A DNA stretch of 64,000 nt from the NCBI GenBank assembly GCA_963921795.1, contig OY997643.1:15323620-15387619 (forward strand), in the 5' to 3' direction. A model generated the notes under the pieces. It saw nothing but the letters and a program-made list of their open reading frames with translations. It searched no databases and was not told the DNA's origin. Shown here piece after piece: positions 37,294 through 49,010 of this stretch (the stretch's first letter is position 1; every line of letters starts with the position of its first letter). The position numbers were made by a program, and so were the translations under genes. Source of the stretch: Nannobrachium achirus. Taxonomy: Eukaryota > Chordata > Actinopteri > Myctophiformes > Myctophidae.

Positions 37294-37427
37294 TCGAGCC
37301 TGCAGATCTGCTACTTTTGATGCTTTTGTGTGAGGCTGTAGTATGTTCAAGCAGTGTGTTAATTTGTCGAAAAACAAACCAAAGAGTTAGAGAATGGAGA
37401 TAAGAGGTTTCTGCCCGACATCAACGA
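37294..37427. mobile_element. TCGTC-family MITE, right half
   Basis: It begins in a core arm (GAGCCTGCAGATCTGCTACT) and runs to GAGGTTTCTGCCCGACATCA then ACGA. No left half is recognised upstream. Confidence 0.6.
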
Positions 37428-37639
37428 AATGCCTTCTACCTAAGAGTTTTCTGAAAAACCTTCCGGTATGTTGTTGCTACACTAGTCCTGTGCCCGGGGG
37501 TGTGCGATGATGGGATTGAATGTAGGAGTCTCAGAAGTAATGTTGGAGAACCCAGACCGGTGCCCGTTGGGCAGAATAGTCACCATCAATGTCCAGTTGT
37601 GCAATACCTGTTGTATCAGTCTGTCTGGCTGGCACTCTT

Positions 37640-39060
37640 TTATGCCCATATATGGTGTTCCGTGTCCACTGTCCAGGCCAGTCTGTGATGTCATCTCCAA
37701 ATGTGGGCACTGTAGTGATGTCAGTCAGTAATGTCAGTCAGTGATGTCAGTTGGGCATTGTTACCATGGTGGCGACACTGTTTAGTATCATGGTGACGGT
37801 CAGACGGCGGACGGACAGACTTTTGGTAAATTAATAGTTACTAGAAGCTGGGCCGCCCTTCGGGCGGCCCAGCGTCTAGTCGGCGACCTGGCCAACTCGG
37901 AACAATGTAAATAGGGAATGAATGCCCCGCCCTTTAATGCAAACCCCATTATACCTGTTTTCATAGGACCCGTTTTGACCATCTGTCTGCCTGTGTCCAT
38001 TTATGCCCATATATGGAGATATCTGTATCTGTCTGTCTGTCTGTCGTCCATATGCCCATATATGGAGATATCTGTATCTGTCTGTCTGCGTCCATTTTAT
38101 GCCCATATATGGAGATCTTTGACCATCTGTTTGCCTCTGTCCATTTATGTCCATATATGGAGATATCTGTATCTGTCTGTCTGCAATCCATTTTATGCCC
38201 ATATATGGGGGCATTCATTTTATGCCCATATATGGAGAACGCGCGTGCCCGTGGGACGAACGCCCATATATGCCCATATATGGGGGCATTCATTTTATGC
38301 CCATATATGGAGAACGCGCGTGCCCGTGGGACGAACGCCCATATATGGAGAACGCGCGTGCCCGTGGGACGAACGGTTCTCGAGATACGCGGATTACATA
38401 CATACATACACACTCAGAGATTTTTTGTTGACTCATGTGGCGTACGTGATGTCAGAGCCTTTTATGAAGTGATGTCACAATGAGTCAGAGCTTTCGCCGA
38501 TTTCCTCCGGAACAGCATTTATGTCCATATATGGAGATATCTGTATCTGTCTGTCTGCAATCCATTTTTATGCCCATATATGGGGGCATTCATTTTATGC
38601 CCATATATGGAGAACGCGCGTGCCCGTGGGACGAACGCCCATATATGCCCATATATGGGGGCATTCATTTTATGCCCATATATGGAGAACGCGCGTGCCC
38701 GTGGGACGAACGCCCATATATGGAGAACGCGCGTGCCCGTGGGACGAACGGTTCTCGAGATACGCGGATTACATACATACATACACACTCACAGAGATTT
38801 TTTGTTGACTCATGTGGCGTACGTGATGTCAGAGCCTTTTATGAAGTGATGTCACAATGAGTCAGAGCTTTCGCCGATTTCCTCCGGAACAGCCTGATGT
38901 CAACAATCAACCCCGCATAAGGAGATTCCGAACGTTTCGCGCCGGTTCGGGAAAACCGCGCGTCGGGTCGGGTCGAGACCCGGCACTGCACTCCGTGCCG
39001 CGGCGGGGAACGCGCGTGCCGAATCTGAAGCCGGTGGGACGAACGGTTCTCGAGATACGC
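37640..39060. repeat. Satellite-like block with an array of CArG-box decamers
   Basis: CCATATATGG, a perfect serum-response-factor consensus decamer, occurs about 17 times (for example 37646, 38007, 38056, 38103, 38151, 38199, 38226, 38274, 38301, 38339 and again in 38524-38722). The block has a higher-order unit of about 374 bp: 38142-38515 recurs at 38516-38892, and a third diverged unit follows to 39060. Within units, AGAACGCGCGTGCCCGTGGG then ACGAACG and TATCTGTATCTGTCTGTCTG are sub-repeats. Overlapping frames of up to 184 codons are artefacts of the repeat. Confidence 0.9.
37847..37884. repeat. GC-rich perfect hairpin
   Basis: GCTGGGCCGCCC, loop TTC, GGGCGGCCCAGC, embedded in CTAGA/TCTAG-like flanks. 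It resembles a transposon end; no terminator role is implied. Confidence 0.75.
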
Positions 39061-39119
39061 AGATTACATACACACACGCAGAGATTTGTCGCATTTATAG
39101 ATAGATTATACACTGTATA

Positions 39120-39205
39120 TATGAAACCCTCCAGAAAAATGTGATTATGCAATCGCAGAAATTCCTGCATAATCATCCAAATGGCGCAGATTATGCGGCC
39201 GCATA
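39120..39205. repeat. ATTATGC-type inverted repeat relic
   Basis: GATTATGCAATCGCAGAAAT / CCTGCATAATC and ATTATGCGGCCGCATAAT form two adjacent inverted pairs, like the end of a foldback element. Confidence 0.55.
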
Positions 39206-39508
39206 ATCGATCTAAAATGACACAGATGCTTTCCCACTCATCACTATACTGGAGTTAATGACGCAGACTCACAGTGTGGCATCATGTTGGAAGCGAGCCG
39301 TGTGACTCTTTCACACGTTCATCCACTGACGTGGTTTTGGAAGGCCCGGGTGACTGAAAAACGATTCAGTGAAAGATTTCTAAAGTCTTGAGGAGAGGGG
39401 AGGCTGCTGTGCGTGGGAAGTTTGACTGTTTACTACATGAAGAACAGTGACTCACACTCCCTCCTCCCCTCCCATATACTGTTGTATGTCTTCTTTACTG
39501 AATGCGCA

Positions 39509-39695
<187 letters not shown>

Positions 39696-39895
39696 TGCTT
39701 TGTAGTGGCATTATTGCCTGACCACTGCACTTAGTGCATTTCCTGTGGCCCTTATGCTTCATTACATGAAAGTAGCACTCCTTCTAGCATAGCGTGGTAG
39801 TGATAAAGACAGGCTAGCTACAGTAAGGTGCCCCGTGAATCATTGGCCGACTCGGCCTTGGAAATGCTGAGCCGACACACTTGCTTTGTGTAACC

Positions 39896-40015
39896 AGTGG
39901 TGGAAAAAGTATTCGCATGTTTTACTTTGAACGTTTTACTTAAGTAAAAGTAGCTTAAAGTACCAAAAGTAGAAAGTACACATTTTGCAGAATGCAGTTT
40001 CACAAGTTTTCAAAT
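39896..40015. mobile_element. CAGTGGTGGAAA family, left arm only
   Basis: CAGTGGTGGAAAAAGTATTC, then CTTAAGTAAAAGTAGC and ACAAGTTTTCAAATG, where the family likeness stops. Confidence 0.7.
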
Positions 40016-40017
40016 GT

Positions 40018-40115
40018 CATTGGGTTTGAGTCCCGATCCAGACGACCTGTGTTGCGTGTCACTCCCCATTTCTCTCTCTCTCTCCCCGCATTTCTGGACC
40101 CGTTGAGGGATCATG
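40018..40115 (+). mobile_element. tRNA-derived SINE-like fragment
   Basis: TTGGGTTTGAGTCCCGATCC resembles a tRNA B box and is followed by GCGTGTCACTCCCCATTTCT and CT runs, as in known fish SINEs. The A-box half is absent. Confidence 0.45.
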
Positions 40116-41568
40116 GCTCTGTTCCCTCGACCCCATGTTCCCTCAGCCCCACTGAGGTTAGGGTCAGGGTTTGGGTTAGGGTTTAAGCAGTGGTGCATTG
40201 GTGATTCATTGTTTGGGGGGGGGGGTCGCTTATCTAGAGACGTCCCGCACACGTCGCTCAACACCTACTATACAGGTCTAATGATATGCATACAGGCTTG
40301 TTTCTTTGTTAAAATACCTTGTTGTGACACCAAGGCATTGTCGAGGTGTGAACTTGGGGGGTTTTGGGATCAATGCATGTCCGTTTGCGTGAGAGGCATG
40401 ACCCCTGCTCAGAAAAGACATGGGGCGGCGGGGGCACGCGACCCCGGACTAATTCACCACTGGGTTTAGGCATAGTGGTTAACATTCACCAGTGTCGGCA
40501 GGTTAGCATTTCACCAGGTTATCATTCACCTGAGTCACTGACACTGAGGCAACATACATGTAGGGCTGAGGGAACTTGAGCATGGTTGTTGATATACCGT
40601 ATACTATCAATAAAAGTGTGAGAAATACAGATTTAGAAGGCATTTGTAGAAACACCCGCATAGTCTCTTTTTGAAGGGTGAGACATCAAACATGTATACG
40701 ATAGTACAAGTGCAGCAACAATACAATGGAGTGAATTCATAATTTGACAGCCTATGTCGCCAAGAGTCAACAGCAGTTCATTGCTCAGATAGAATACTTT
40801 TATTTACTCTCGAATTTGTAGCTTTTACAATAAGTAATGTACCGTACACAACACATAAAGGAATTGTGATCTCACACACACACACACGCACTCCCGTCTC
40901 CACCACAGGCCGATTCACTAGGAGATCAACAGCATGCTAATAAGCGTGCGGTGCCACGCCAACAGAAACACGCAAAAAAAAAAGCAGAACTTCGTACATC
41001 TGCTCCTTCACCCCGCCAGTGGCCCGTAGCAGAGAACAACACAGGAATTATGAAAGGTATGTTTGCAATAAACAGCTCCACCATCATACGCTACACAATG
41101 GCTGTTTCTTTTTAGTGTTTGTTGGTGTGCAGCCTGATTGCTGTCAGCATCCTCGAAGCTGTGGAGAAATGCAATCTTTTACATGTATGAGGCTTTTGTT
41201 TTTCTCTTGGGGGGGGGGGGGGGGGGGGTAGCAACAAGCGGCACCAAAACAATCCTGCCTGGGACGTTCTAACTTCTTCGTGGTCGTCTCTCTGCTCAAG
41301 GACGGACGTCTTTTGTTTTATGGCGGAACAAAGTTCCTCTGGCCCTCCCTTGTGAATGAAAACAGGCCGCGCGCGCTCGTGGCTCGGCGCATAACGTCTG
41401 CGAATGTCCCACTTGGACGCAGTGGACCGGGCTGACCGTCTCTGGAGGAGTGGCGGGACCGTTTCCAATTCCAAACAAGCCACTTTTAAAGTGGGAAGGG
41501 AGGGGTACTGTCACTGGAGTGTACCCGGGTCCGTGATGACCGAGGGGCAAAGGAAAGGAGAGGAGAGG
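40116..41568. other. Interval without recognised genes
   Basis: It includes a short telomere-like run (AGGTTAGGGTCAGGGTTTGG at 40155), G homopolymers at 40217 and 41210-41228, and GC-rich sequence at 41360-41410. No gene seen. Confidence 0.4.
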
Positions 41569-42688
41569 AGTGGTGTAAAAAGTACAATTATTTTTGAACG
41601 GTGGTCACACTGTCTCCTTATCGTGGCTTTGTCTGTGTGTTACTATCCATTGTTGTGTTACTATGTAGCCTGAGCTGCAATACCACTGGTGACCAAGTGG
41701 CGCTGTTGAGTCACACACACGCACAGACACACGGACACACACATGTGACCCTGAAATTAACTGCTTCATACACACAGCGGGTGTGTGCGTTTGGCACACA
41801 CACGCACCGCCGCTCACTTCAATTGATTTTCTACTTAGTAAAAGTATCAATACTACTACTAGTACTACTACTAGTACTACTACTAGTACTACTACTACTA
41901 CTGCTATGTAGAAATACTCTGTTAGAAGTAAAAGTCTAGACAGAACCCTCGCTAAAAATCCCAGGACAAAAATCCACTCGTCCTAGACAATTTGCCCTCC
42001 TGGCCCCCAAACTGTGGAATAAACTCCCTGTCGCACTTGGAACTACAGACTCACTCCCTAGCTTCCATTAGAACTACATACTCACTCCCTAGCTTCCATT
42101 AGAACTACAGACTCACTCCCTAGCTTCCATTAGAACTACAGACTCACTCCCTAGCTTCCATTAGAACTACAGACTCACTCCCTAGCTTCCATTAGAACTA
42201 CAGACTCACTCCCTATAGCTTCCGCCGTGGACTGAAGACTCACCTCTTCAGACTACACCTAAACCCATAGCACTACTGTAACACTCATTGACCATACATG
42301 AAGCTAAATAGCATTTTTAGGTTTAGAAAAGTGTTTTACTGATTAGGTGCGTGGTCTACTTATGTTAGTGTTTTCTAGATTGATATTCCTATGCATTTGT
42401 TGTATTGTTGTTGATGTACTGACATATTATCTTGCTTATTATATTGATGTATTACCTGCTTATTGTAAGTCGCTTTGGATTAAAAGCGTCTGCTAAATGC
42501 CTATATTGTAAAATGTAATAATAATCAAGTAACTAGTAACTGAAGTTGTCAAATAATAGTGGAGTAAAAGTACAATTTCTGCCTCTGAAATAGTAGTGGT
42601 GGAGTAGAAGTAAAAGTGCAGAAAATTGGAAATACTCCAGTAAAGTACAGTGCAGTACTTGACTAAATGTACTTACTTTACACCACTG
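41569..42688. mobile_element. AGTAAAAGTA-family MITE split by an L2 fragment
   Basis: The left part GTGGTGTAAAAAGTACAATT and TAGTAAAAGTATCAATACTA; the right part TAATAATCAAGTAACTAGTA to TTACTTTACACCACTG. The L2 fragment at 41950-42512 lies between. On both sides the flank is GGAGA-repeat DNA, so the element landed in the pentanucleotide array or the array grew beside it. Confidence 0.65.
41950..42512 (+). mobile_element. L2-type LINE 3' end with internal 31-bp minisatellite
   Basis: CTGTGGAATAAACTCCCTGT reads as L-W-N-K-L-P-V and GACTGAAGACTCACCTCTTC as L-K-T-H-L-F, the end of the ORF2 protein. The part between is expanded to about six 31-bp units at 42037-42225 (ATTAGAACTACAGACTCACT + CCCTAGCTTCC). 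The 3' tail is AAGTCGCTTTGGATTAAAAG then CGTCTGCTAAATGCC. Confidence 0.85.
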
Positions 42689-42766
42689 GGGGAGAGGAGA
42701 GGAGAGGAGAGGAGAGGAGAGGAGAGGAGAGGAGAGGAGAGGAGAGGAGAGGAGAGGAGAGGAGAG
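42689..42766. repeat. (GGAGA)n pentanucleotide microsatellite
   Basis: About 15 perfect GAGAG/GGAGA units. Confidence 0.97.
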
Positions 42767-42921
42767 GCCTCAGGGGGAACAGATGTGGACGATGTGTGGA
42801 GACTAGAGATGTTGATGCCGTTCCCCCATTCTTGGCTCGTCTGTTGTTTTGTTTATACCATCCTCCCCGACCGTCCCCTCATTGGTGCTATAGGACCAGA
42901 CCCAGTGTCGCAAACAGCAAT

Positions 42922-43431
42922 CAGGGGCGTCACAAGGGGGGGAAAGTGGGACTGAGTTACTAGGGCCCAAGGTGGAGGGGCCTTCATTATTTTATCTAAT
43001 GAAAAATAGCAGATATACTTGTAAGCTCACAGCGCGGCACTCGGTGCAAGCTTGTAGATCTGCTAGTTTTGAAAAGTCTATGAATAAAGTATATTAATTT
43101 TTTAAGCGAACATTTGTAACTCAAATTTTGCTTCTGGGCGGTCCCCGGAACTAAATATTTTGAGATGGGGGTCCGTGGCCAAATACATATAATTTTGGGG
43201 GTCCTTCACGTGAAAAAGTTTGAACACCACTGACATAGAAACATAGGTTTTTCAAAAAACCTTCAAAGACATTTTCACGATTCTTCAAAAATAGCAGATC
43301 TACAAGCTCGCAGCGCGGCACTCGGTGCCGCGCTGTGAGCTTGTATATCTGCTATTTTTCAATAGTTAAAGCAAAAAATACTAGCAGTGAATCCTTGTAC
43401 CCAGGGCCCAGAATTTGGTGCGACACCCCAG
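42922..43431. mobile_element. hAT MITE (CAGGGGCGTCACAAGGGG family) with two core palindromes
   Basis: Starts CAGGGGCGTCACAAGGGG and ends TTTGGTGCGACACCCCAG. Flanks acagcaat / ccagcaat (7 of 8). Core palindromes at 43001-43072 and 43285-43360 flank a middle part related to CAGTGGTGCTCAAACTTTT elements. The second has the loop GCGCGGCACTCGGTGCCGCG, extending the stem to about 35 bp. Confidence 0.9.
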
Positions 43432-43869
43432 CCAGCAATAATCCACCAGGCCTGCGCCACATTATGAAGAGAGTCCCACAACACATTGTACACTGGTTCA
43501 TCGAGGTTGTGTGCATTATTGGCCGAGGCAGGCATATTATTACACTGTTAAACACCAGCAATAAATAAATACGCCTTCGCCACAAGAAACAGCAGAACAG
43601 CACAAACATGCTCTTTAGCTGCTTTGCTGACCTCAGTGGGGGTGGAGCCGCGGGCTCTTCTCTCAAAACATAAGAGGGAGAATTATCATTCCCACTTTAA
43701 ATACAAACTGTCAACGACGCATACAGACACAGGCCCTGTAAAAAATATATACAGTGTATACACATTACACAAGGCCCCTCTCTGCCAGAAGTCCACTTAG
43801 TGCATCTCGCAGTTATGCACTGCTATGATGTTTGGCATTATTATTATTTTTCTATCATTTTTATCCCAC

Positions 43870-44350
43870 GATTTTGTAACCCATTTTCACCCAGTGCCAA
43901 TTGCCTATGTAATCCTGGGTTCTGCTCTCCCTCTGTCGCGCCTGGGGAGACAACGGACTGACCTCATGCTTCCTTCAATGCATGGGTAGTCCAAGTTGTT
44001 TCTTTTCATCTGACAGGGGGATTTCCCTGGGATGGACATAGCGCGTGGAAGGAACACGTTATTCCAACCAGTTCCTTTCCCCTCCATCAGGTGCCCCGGC
44101 TGGCCAGGGGGAGGCAGTATAGAGACCAGGATTACTGCATGTTTTTGTGAGGGTATCAACCCTAGGAGACACGGGGAGAACATGCAAACTCCACACAGAA
44201 AGGCCCTATCGCCAACCCCACCTAGGGTGTGGGCGCTGATGATGTGGAGGGAGGAACACGCCCCCAGCACCCACAGCGTCCCCCGGCGGGAATCGAACCC
44301 AGGACCTTCTAGCTGTGAGGCAAAGCGCTAACCACAGCGCCACGTGCCCC
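43870..44350 (-). mobile_element. tRNA-derived SINE, minus strand
   Basis: On the minus strand it reads GTGGCGCTGTGGTTAGCGCT, TGCCTCACAGCTAGAAGGTC and CTGGGTTCGATTCCCGCCGG, the tRNA-like head of a repeat widespread in fish. The body follows with TGTGGAGTTTGCATGTTCTC and CCCGTGTCTCC. Confidence 0.85.
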
Positions 44351-44587
44351 CTTGGCATTATTATTATGAGCCGTGTTTTTACGACCCAGCGATAGCGAGG
44401 CAATGAAGTGTCTCTGACACGCCCTGTTGTTCATTCATCTATAGACTTGGTATAGCTTGAATTTGTGCGCGAGACGGGCCGGAGAGAAGTTGAGAACTGG
44501 TGGCAAATCAGGAGTCTTGAGATTCATGAGAGGATGAGAGTTGAGCGAGGGGAGAAATTGAATGTTGGAACGTGATACACATACTAG

Positions 44588-45176
44588 TAGGGGTGCAACG
44601 ATACATTTGAACAACGATACGATACGCATTACAATACATGCCTGATGATACGATACATGGACGATATTGGTTAATTCATGGCGATGTGATACGATTCGAT
44701 TCAATGATTTAAAATCGATATAGTAACTATTTAGCAAAGACATTAAATCTGTGTGAAACGTGTCAATAGAGCAGGTTTTTTAAGGTAAAAAATCTATTAT
44801 TATGGATATAAATAAGTAAACACTGTGATTCTCTAGCAAATACATGGACATTATATTTCAACACATATGGACAAACCCACACCTTGACATGAACATAGAG
44901 ATTACACACATTTATCGATAGACCAAAATGGAAACGTAATTAGACCCCTCTTTTTCATTTTCCTTTTTAAAATTGCTAAATACAAATACTTAGTTTCCAT
45001 ACAATCGATTATTTGCACTGTAAAATTATTCGATACCGATTACCTGCATTGTAAAACGATACCAATACGATACAAAGCCAAAACGGTACGATATTTTGCA
45101 TTTGCAAACGATATAGTAGATCATTGCAAATTAAAATCGATTTTTCGATTCAGTTACTATATCGTTAAACCCCCTA
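44588..45176. mobile_element. hAT element with AGGGGTGCAACGATAC ends
   Basis: 589 bp with an 8-bp perfect TSD CATACTAG (44580-44587, 45177-45184). Ends TAGGGGTGCAACGATACATT and TATATCGTTAAACCCCCTA; the arms are rich in CGATA words. Non-coding. Confidence 0.93.
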
Positions 45177-45472
45177 CATACTAGGGATGCTCTATTACTG
45201 TCACTGCCCACAAATTAAAATGCTGTTATTTATATCTGCCCCTCTTTCTATTTTTGTACAAGTGTGTGGAGACGGTCATCTGGACAGGAAGGTACAAAGT
45301 GATGCGTTTATTTATTGATGTATTTAGAGACAAGAAAAGAACACAGGGTTGACTCCGCGGAAAATCCGCGGTGATCTCTTTAAGATGGGGAAACGGTAGA
45401 AAGCGCTCATACAAAGACAGGAAGTGAAAAAAACAGGAGCACTTCCTGCTGCTGTTTACTATCTTGGCAAAT

Positions 45473-45540
45473 CGTCACTGTCGGGAGGAAACCGCGTACG
45501 TCCAAGACGGATACTTTTCAGGAAATGGTGAAAAAAGAGA
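45473..45540. mobile_element. TCGTC-family MITE, left end
   Basis: TCGTCACTGTCGGGAGGAAA then CCGCGTACGTCCAAGACGG. A matching right end is not nearby; the following element at 45593 may have displaced it. Confidence 0.6.
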
Positions 45541-45592
45541 ACCTGTGTTCCGATGGATTCAATATAAAATTAGTTATTATTTATTAGTCCAG

Positions 45593-45970
45593 GGGTCTTC
45601 AACGTTTTCAGGCCAAGGACTCCTTAGTTGAGAGAGAGATGAAGCAGGGACCCCCACAACGCCTTGTCATAGATTCCATATAGTTTCACCTTTTGACAGC
45701 ACAATCGTCAGTGTATTTTGGATTCATGTCAATGTGTGTTTTCAGATATTTAACCACTTGGGCCGTCATTACCTAATAAACTTGGCCTTTTACTCTGTAC
45801 TTGGTCTGCTCTTTTTCCCCTCTACACCAAATCTCTTTGCCGAAAATAGCCGATCTACAAGCTTGTACATCTGCTATTTGTGGCTACAGTTCTCAGAATG
45901 TGGACACTAGGGTTCAAGTTGTTAATATAAAAAGGATTGGAAGATTTGGAGGACCTCCTCTAGTAACTCT
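45593..45970. mobile_element. CAGGGGTCTTCAACG-family hAT MITE, inverted orientation
   Basis: Starts CCAGGGGTCTTCAACGTTTT and is the reverse complement of 33318-33718 throughout, including a core palindrome with no loop at 45840-45883. The far terminus is eroded (GATTTGGAGGACCTCC). Confidence 0.85.
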
Positions 45971-46500
45971 GAGGGTTTTATCGAGGTCCACTATTGAGCG
46001 TTTTCTAATATTTTGTGGGAAGATGTGAGAAGACAAATTCTGAACAGAACTGGCATCTTCTTTTTATTGGCCAGTTGTTGTGACTGTGAGTTTGTGGCTG
46101 ACCACCATCTATGAAGATTAGCAAAAGCAAAACAATATGTTGCCTATCAATAAAACAACCATTCATTAATGTGCAATAAGTGTTAAATGGCCGATTCTTG
46201 CAAAACACATTTATGGACACTGCTCCTACAGATTTTGCCCGAAAATCAGGCAAAGCGGTACACAGTCCCATTTCCCATATTCCCTCCTGATTGGCTACAA
46301 TTTTCTTATAAAGTTTGCTGGATTGCTCTGTTTTAAAATACAATCATGAAGACCACATGTCTTTTCTTTGCAATTAGCCACGCACATTCCCTCAACACAT
46401 AGCCATACATGCCACTTAAAATCTTCACAGTTACCTGCACATTGGCCTCTTCTAGCGCCACCATGAGGTTGCTTTTTGCACACTCTTATCTCCGGCACCG

Positions 46501-46680
46501 TTGGCCCTATCCATGCCAAACTTTGCACACACACTCCTTGGCTGGCAAACCACAACCTCCGCCCCTGAATTTCTCACATGCCCCTCTTCTAGTTGGCCCT
46601 ATCAATGCCAAACTTTGCACACACACTCCTTGGCTGGAAAACCACAACCTCCGCCCCTGAATTTCTCACATGCCCCATAG
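46501..46680. repeat. 92-bp tandem duplication
   Basis: TTGGCCCTATCCATGCCAAA recurs 92 bp later, and the whole of CCTTGGCTGGCAAACCACAA ... TTCTCACATGCCCC is copied with three differences. Confidence 0.93.
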
Positions 46681-47182
46681 CGTCACATTACTCTTGGCAG
46701 ACAACATTATGCAACCTGACGGTCGCTTATCTCCCGATTGGGGAGTCTTACTGGTTTAAACATGTCATGGGACGTCATGGGACGCTATATGCTCGATAAC
46801 AGGCTTGTTAAGCCCAAAGCGTATTGATACCGGGTGGGTACTCAATAAATTTGTCATCAAATTATGTAACAGGCTCGTGTTTGGAGCTCCATCCCTACTC
46901 TTTGTGCTACCTTTGTGCGACATTGTTGCGCGAGGAAGTAGGGCAAAAGCTAGATACAAGGTTTCTGGCCGCCAGACAGTGACAACAAAATGTCATCGTA
47001 TCTCAAGCCAGGACTCAAGGAGGAGATGACCTGACGGAGGGGGTGAGGTTGCACCATCTCTCCTGTCCTGTCAGGTCCTCTGGGGGGATGGGGGGGAAGG
47101 GGGCGGTGTGTTGTGAACGTGTGCGCTACTTCCATGAATTCTTCTGCCGACCCAGCATCACATCCTCCTGTGTAGTACGGTG
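46681..47182. other. Interval without recognised genes
   Basis: A TCGTC-family right-end relic (ACAAGGTTTCTGGCCGCCAG) lies at 46960-46985. No gene. Confidence 0.4.
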
Positions 47183-47802
47183 CAGGGGCGTCACAAGGGG
47201 GAGGGAAGTGGGACTGAGTTACTAGCTAGGGCCCAAGGTGGAGGGGCCTTAATTATTTTATACTTTAGCTATTGAAAAATAGCAGATCTACAAGCTCACA
47301 GCGAGCTTGTATATCTGCTATTTTTGAAAAGTTGTGAAAATGTGTGAAACTCTTTGAATATATTTGTTTATAATATAACATTTGTAATTTTGCTTCTGGG
47401 GGGTCCCTGGAACTAAATATTTTGAGATGGGGGGGGGGGGGGGGGGGGTCCGTGGGCAAATACATTTTTGTACATTTTGGGGGTCCTTCTCATGAAAAAG
47501 TTTGAGCACCACCGACATAGAAACATAGGTTTTTTTTTTTAAACTTAGAAGGATTAGAAATATTCAAAGACTTTTCATGATTTTTCAAAAATACCAGATC
47601 TACAAGCTCACAGCGCGGCACTCGGTGCCGCGCCGTGAGCTTGTAGATCTGCTATTTTCCCGCAGTTAAAGCACAAAATAATGCGTAATATTGCGCTCCC
47701 AGTCTAAATGGGTTAAACCTCCTCCCCCTATGAAGAACATTCATGGGGGGCCCCGCAGTGAATCCTTGTACCCAGGGCCCAGAATTTGGTGCGACGCCCC
47801 TG
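47183..47802. mobile_element. CAGGGGCGTCACAAGGGG-family hAT MITE with two core palindromes
   Basis: Starts CAGGGGCGTCACAAGGGGGA, ends TTTGGTGCGACGCCCCTG. Core palindromes at 47273-47330 and 47586-47658. A G homopolymer at 47429-47448 has grown inside. The flanks show GTAGTACGGTG on the left and GTAGTACAGTG four bases beyond the right end, so the TSD is blurred. Confidence 0.88.
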
Positions 47803-48300
47803 CTGGGTAGTACAGTGTGAGTAAGATCCAGTGTCCCAGATCTTTCAGGGCTTACAGTAAAGGAGATGAATGAAGCCAGATCCGAAACGCGCGGGCGTGT
47901 GGGGAAGTAGTGACGGTGTATTATACGACGTCCCCTCCCAGGGTGGGATGTCCCGGCCCCTTCCCTGGGTACTGAGACAGGGGGTCTAGACAATGGGGCT
48001 ATGGCATGGGGCGAGGCGAGGCTGGGTCGGAAAGGGATCTAACTCATGGCTTTATACGCGGCCCGGATCGGCCCGCTGTAATGGCTGGGACGTGCGACTT
48101 CCGTTGTGGAGGTAATGATGACACGATACAGTATGTCCTGAAAAGAACCTGCAGGGAGGCACCGACTCCCAGCTGGCTGACAACTGACAAGTGCAGACGA
48201 CAAACTAGAAAAATATATTAAAATAAACTGCCAACAATTTAGAATTCTCAAAGTTTAGCTGAGGTTGAATAACCTTCAGATATCAATCCGTGGTTTATAT
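47803..48300. other. Interval without recognised genes
   Basis: GC-rich around 47880-48100 with frames open on both strands. No domain recognised. Confidence 0.4.
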
Positions 48301-48304
48301 TATA

Positions 48305-48770
48305 TCGATACATAGATAGATACCTTTATTATCCCAAGGGGGAAAATCAGTAAAAAAAAAAAAGTGTACAGTAAAGAGCAAGGTACATCAAAGGAAGGGA
48401 ACGAAAAATATATACATAAAGTGTCAAAAACAGTCAATGGTCATAAGTGAAACGGGCAAAACAAAAAAGCTAAATAGCAATCCTCCTTAAGCACAACTAT
48501 GAATACAGTGCCAAACAAAGTGTCCATAATGCTAGTTAGTGCAACAAGTATCTCACCACCATGTCAAACACAAGCAAAATACTCAATACTACTAACACAA
48601 CCTAATAGTGCAGAGCCAAACAAAACAAGTGTCCATTGGTCAGTGCAAGAAAAACTAAAAAGAAAAACAAGAAAGGGTGACACAGCAAGACGCACATGAG
48701 GACCCTCCCTGGGAAGGTCCTTAGAGGTCAGAGTCAGTACAACTATATATAGTTCCAGTTAAATAAGGCT
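48305..48770 (-). mobile_element. LINE 3' end (Rex1/Babar-like tail), minus strand
   Basis: ATAGATAGATACCTTTATTA then TCCCAAGGGGG is the reverse of a LINE tail very common in fish (CCCTTGGG...AATAAAGGTATCTATC). The body to 48770 is AC-rich and lacks coding potential. The family assignment is from memory of the tail motif. Confidence 0.6.
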
Positions 48771-48787
48771 ACAGTCGTCCTATCATA

Positions 48788-49010
48788 TCATCTCTGCCGT
48801 GTGGAAACCTTGTATTATGTCCAAAACTGTTGCTTTTCAGAATTCAAAAGCATCAAAAGTAACAGATTTACAAGCTTGAAGATCTGCTACTTTTGATGCT
48901 TTAGTTTAGTGTGACGTGTAGTATGGTCAAGTAAGGCGTTCATTTACTGGGTAAAAAAAACACACACACAAAGTTGGAATATGGAGATAAGAGGTTTCTG
49001 CCCAACAGCA
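48788..49010. mobile_element. TCGTC-family MITE with short core palindrome
   Basis: Left end TCATCTCTGCCGTGTGGAAA, right end AGGTTTCTGCCCAACAGCAA. The core at 48850-48899 is GCATCAAAAGTAACAGATTT/ACAAGCTTGAAGATCTGCTA then CTTTTGATGC, with no loop beyond AAGCTT. Confidence 0.8.

Noticed and set aside
37918..38472. 184-codon frame and overlapping 150-156 codon frames
   Set aside because: All frames on both strands stay open because the satellite unit has a length and composition free of stops; no start or splice context.
40155..40190. Interstitial telomere sequence
   Set aside because: Only two or three imperfect TTAGGG units; too short to distinguish from chance or SINE-associated sequence.
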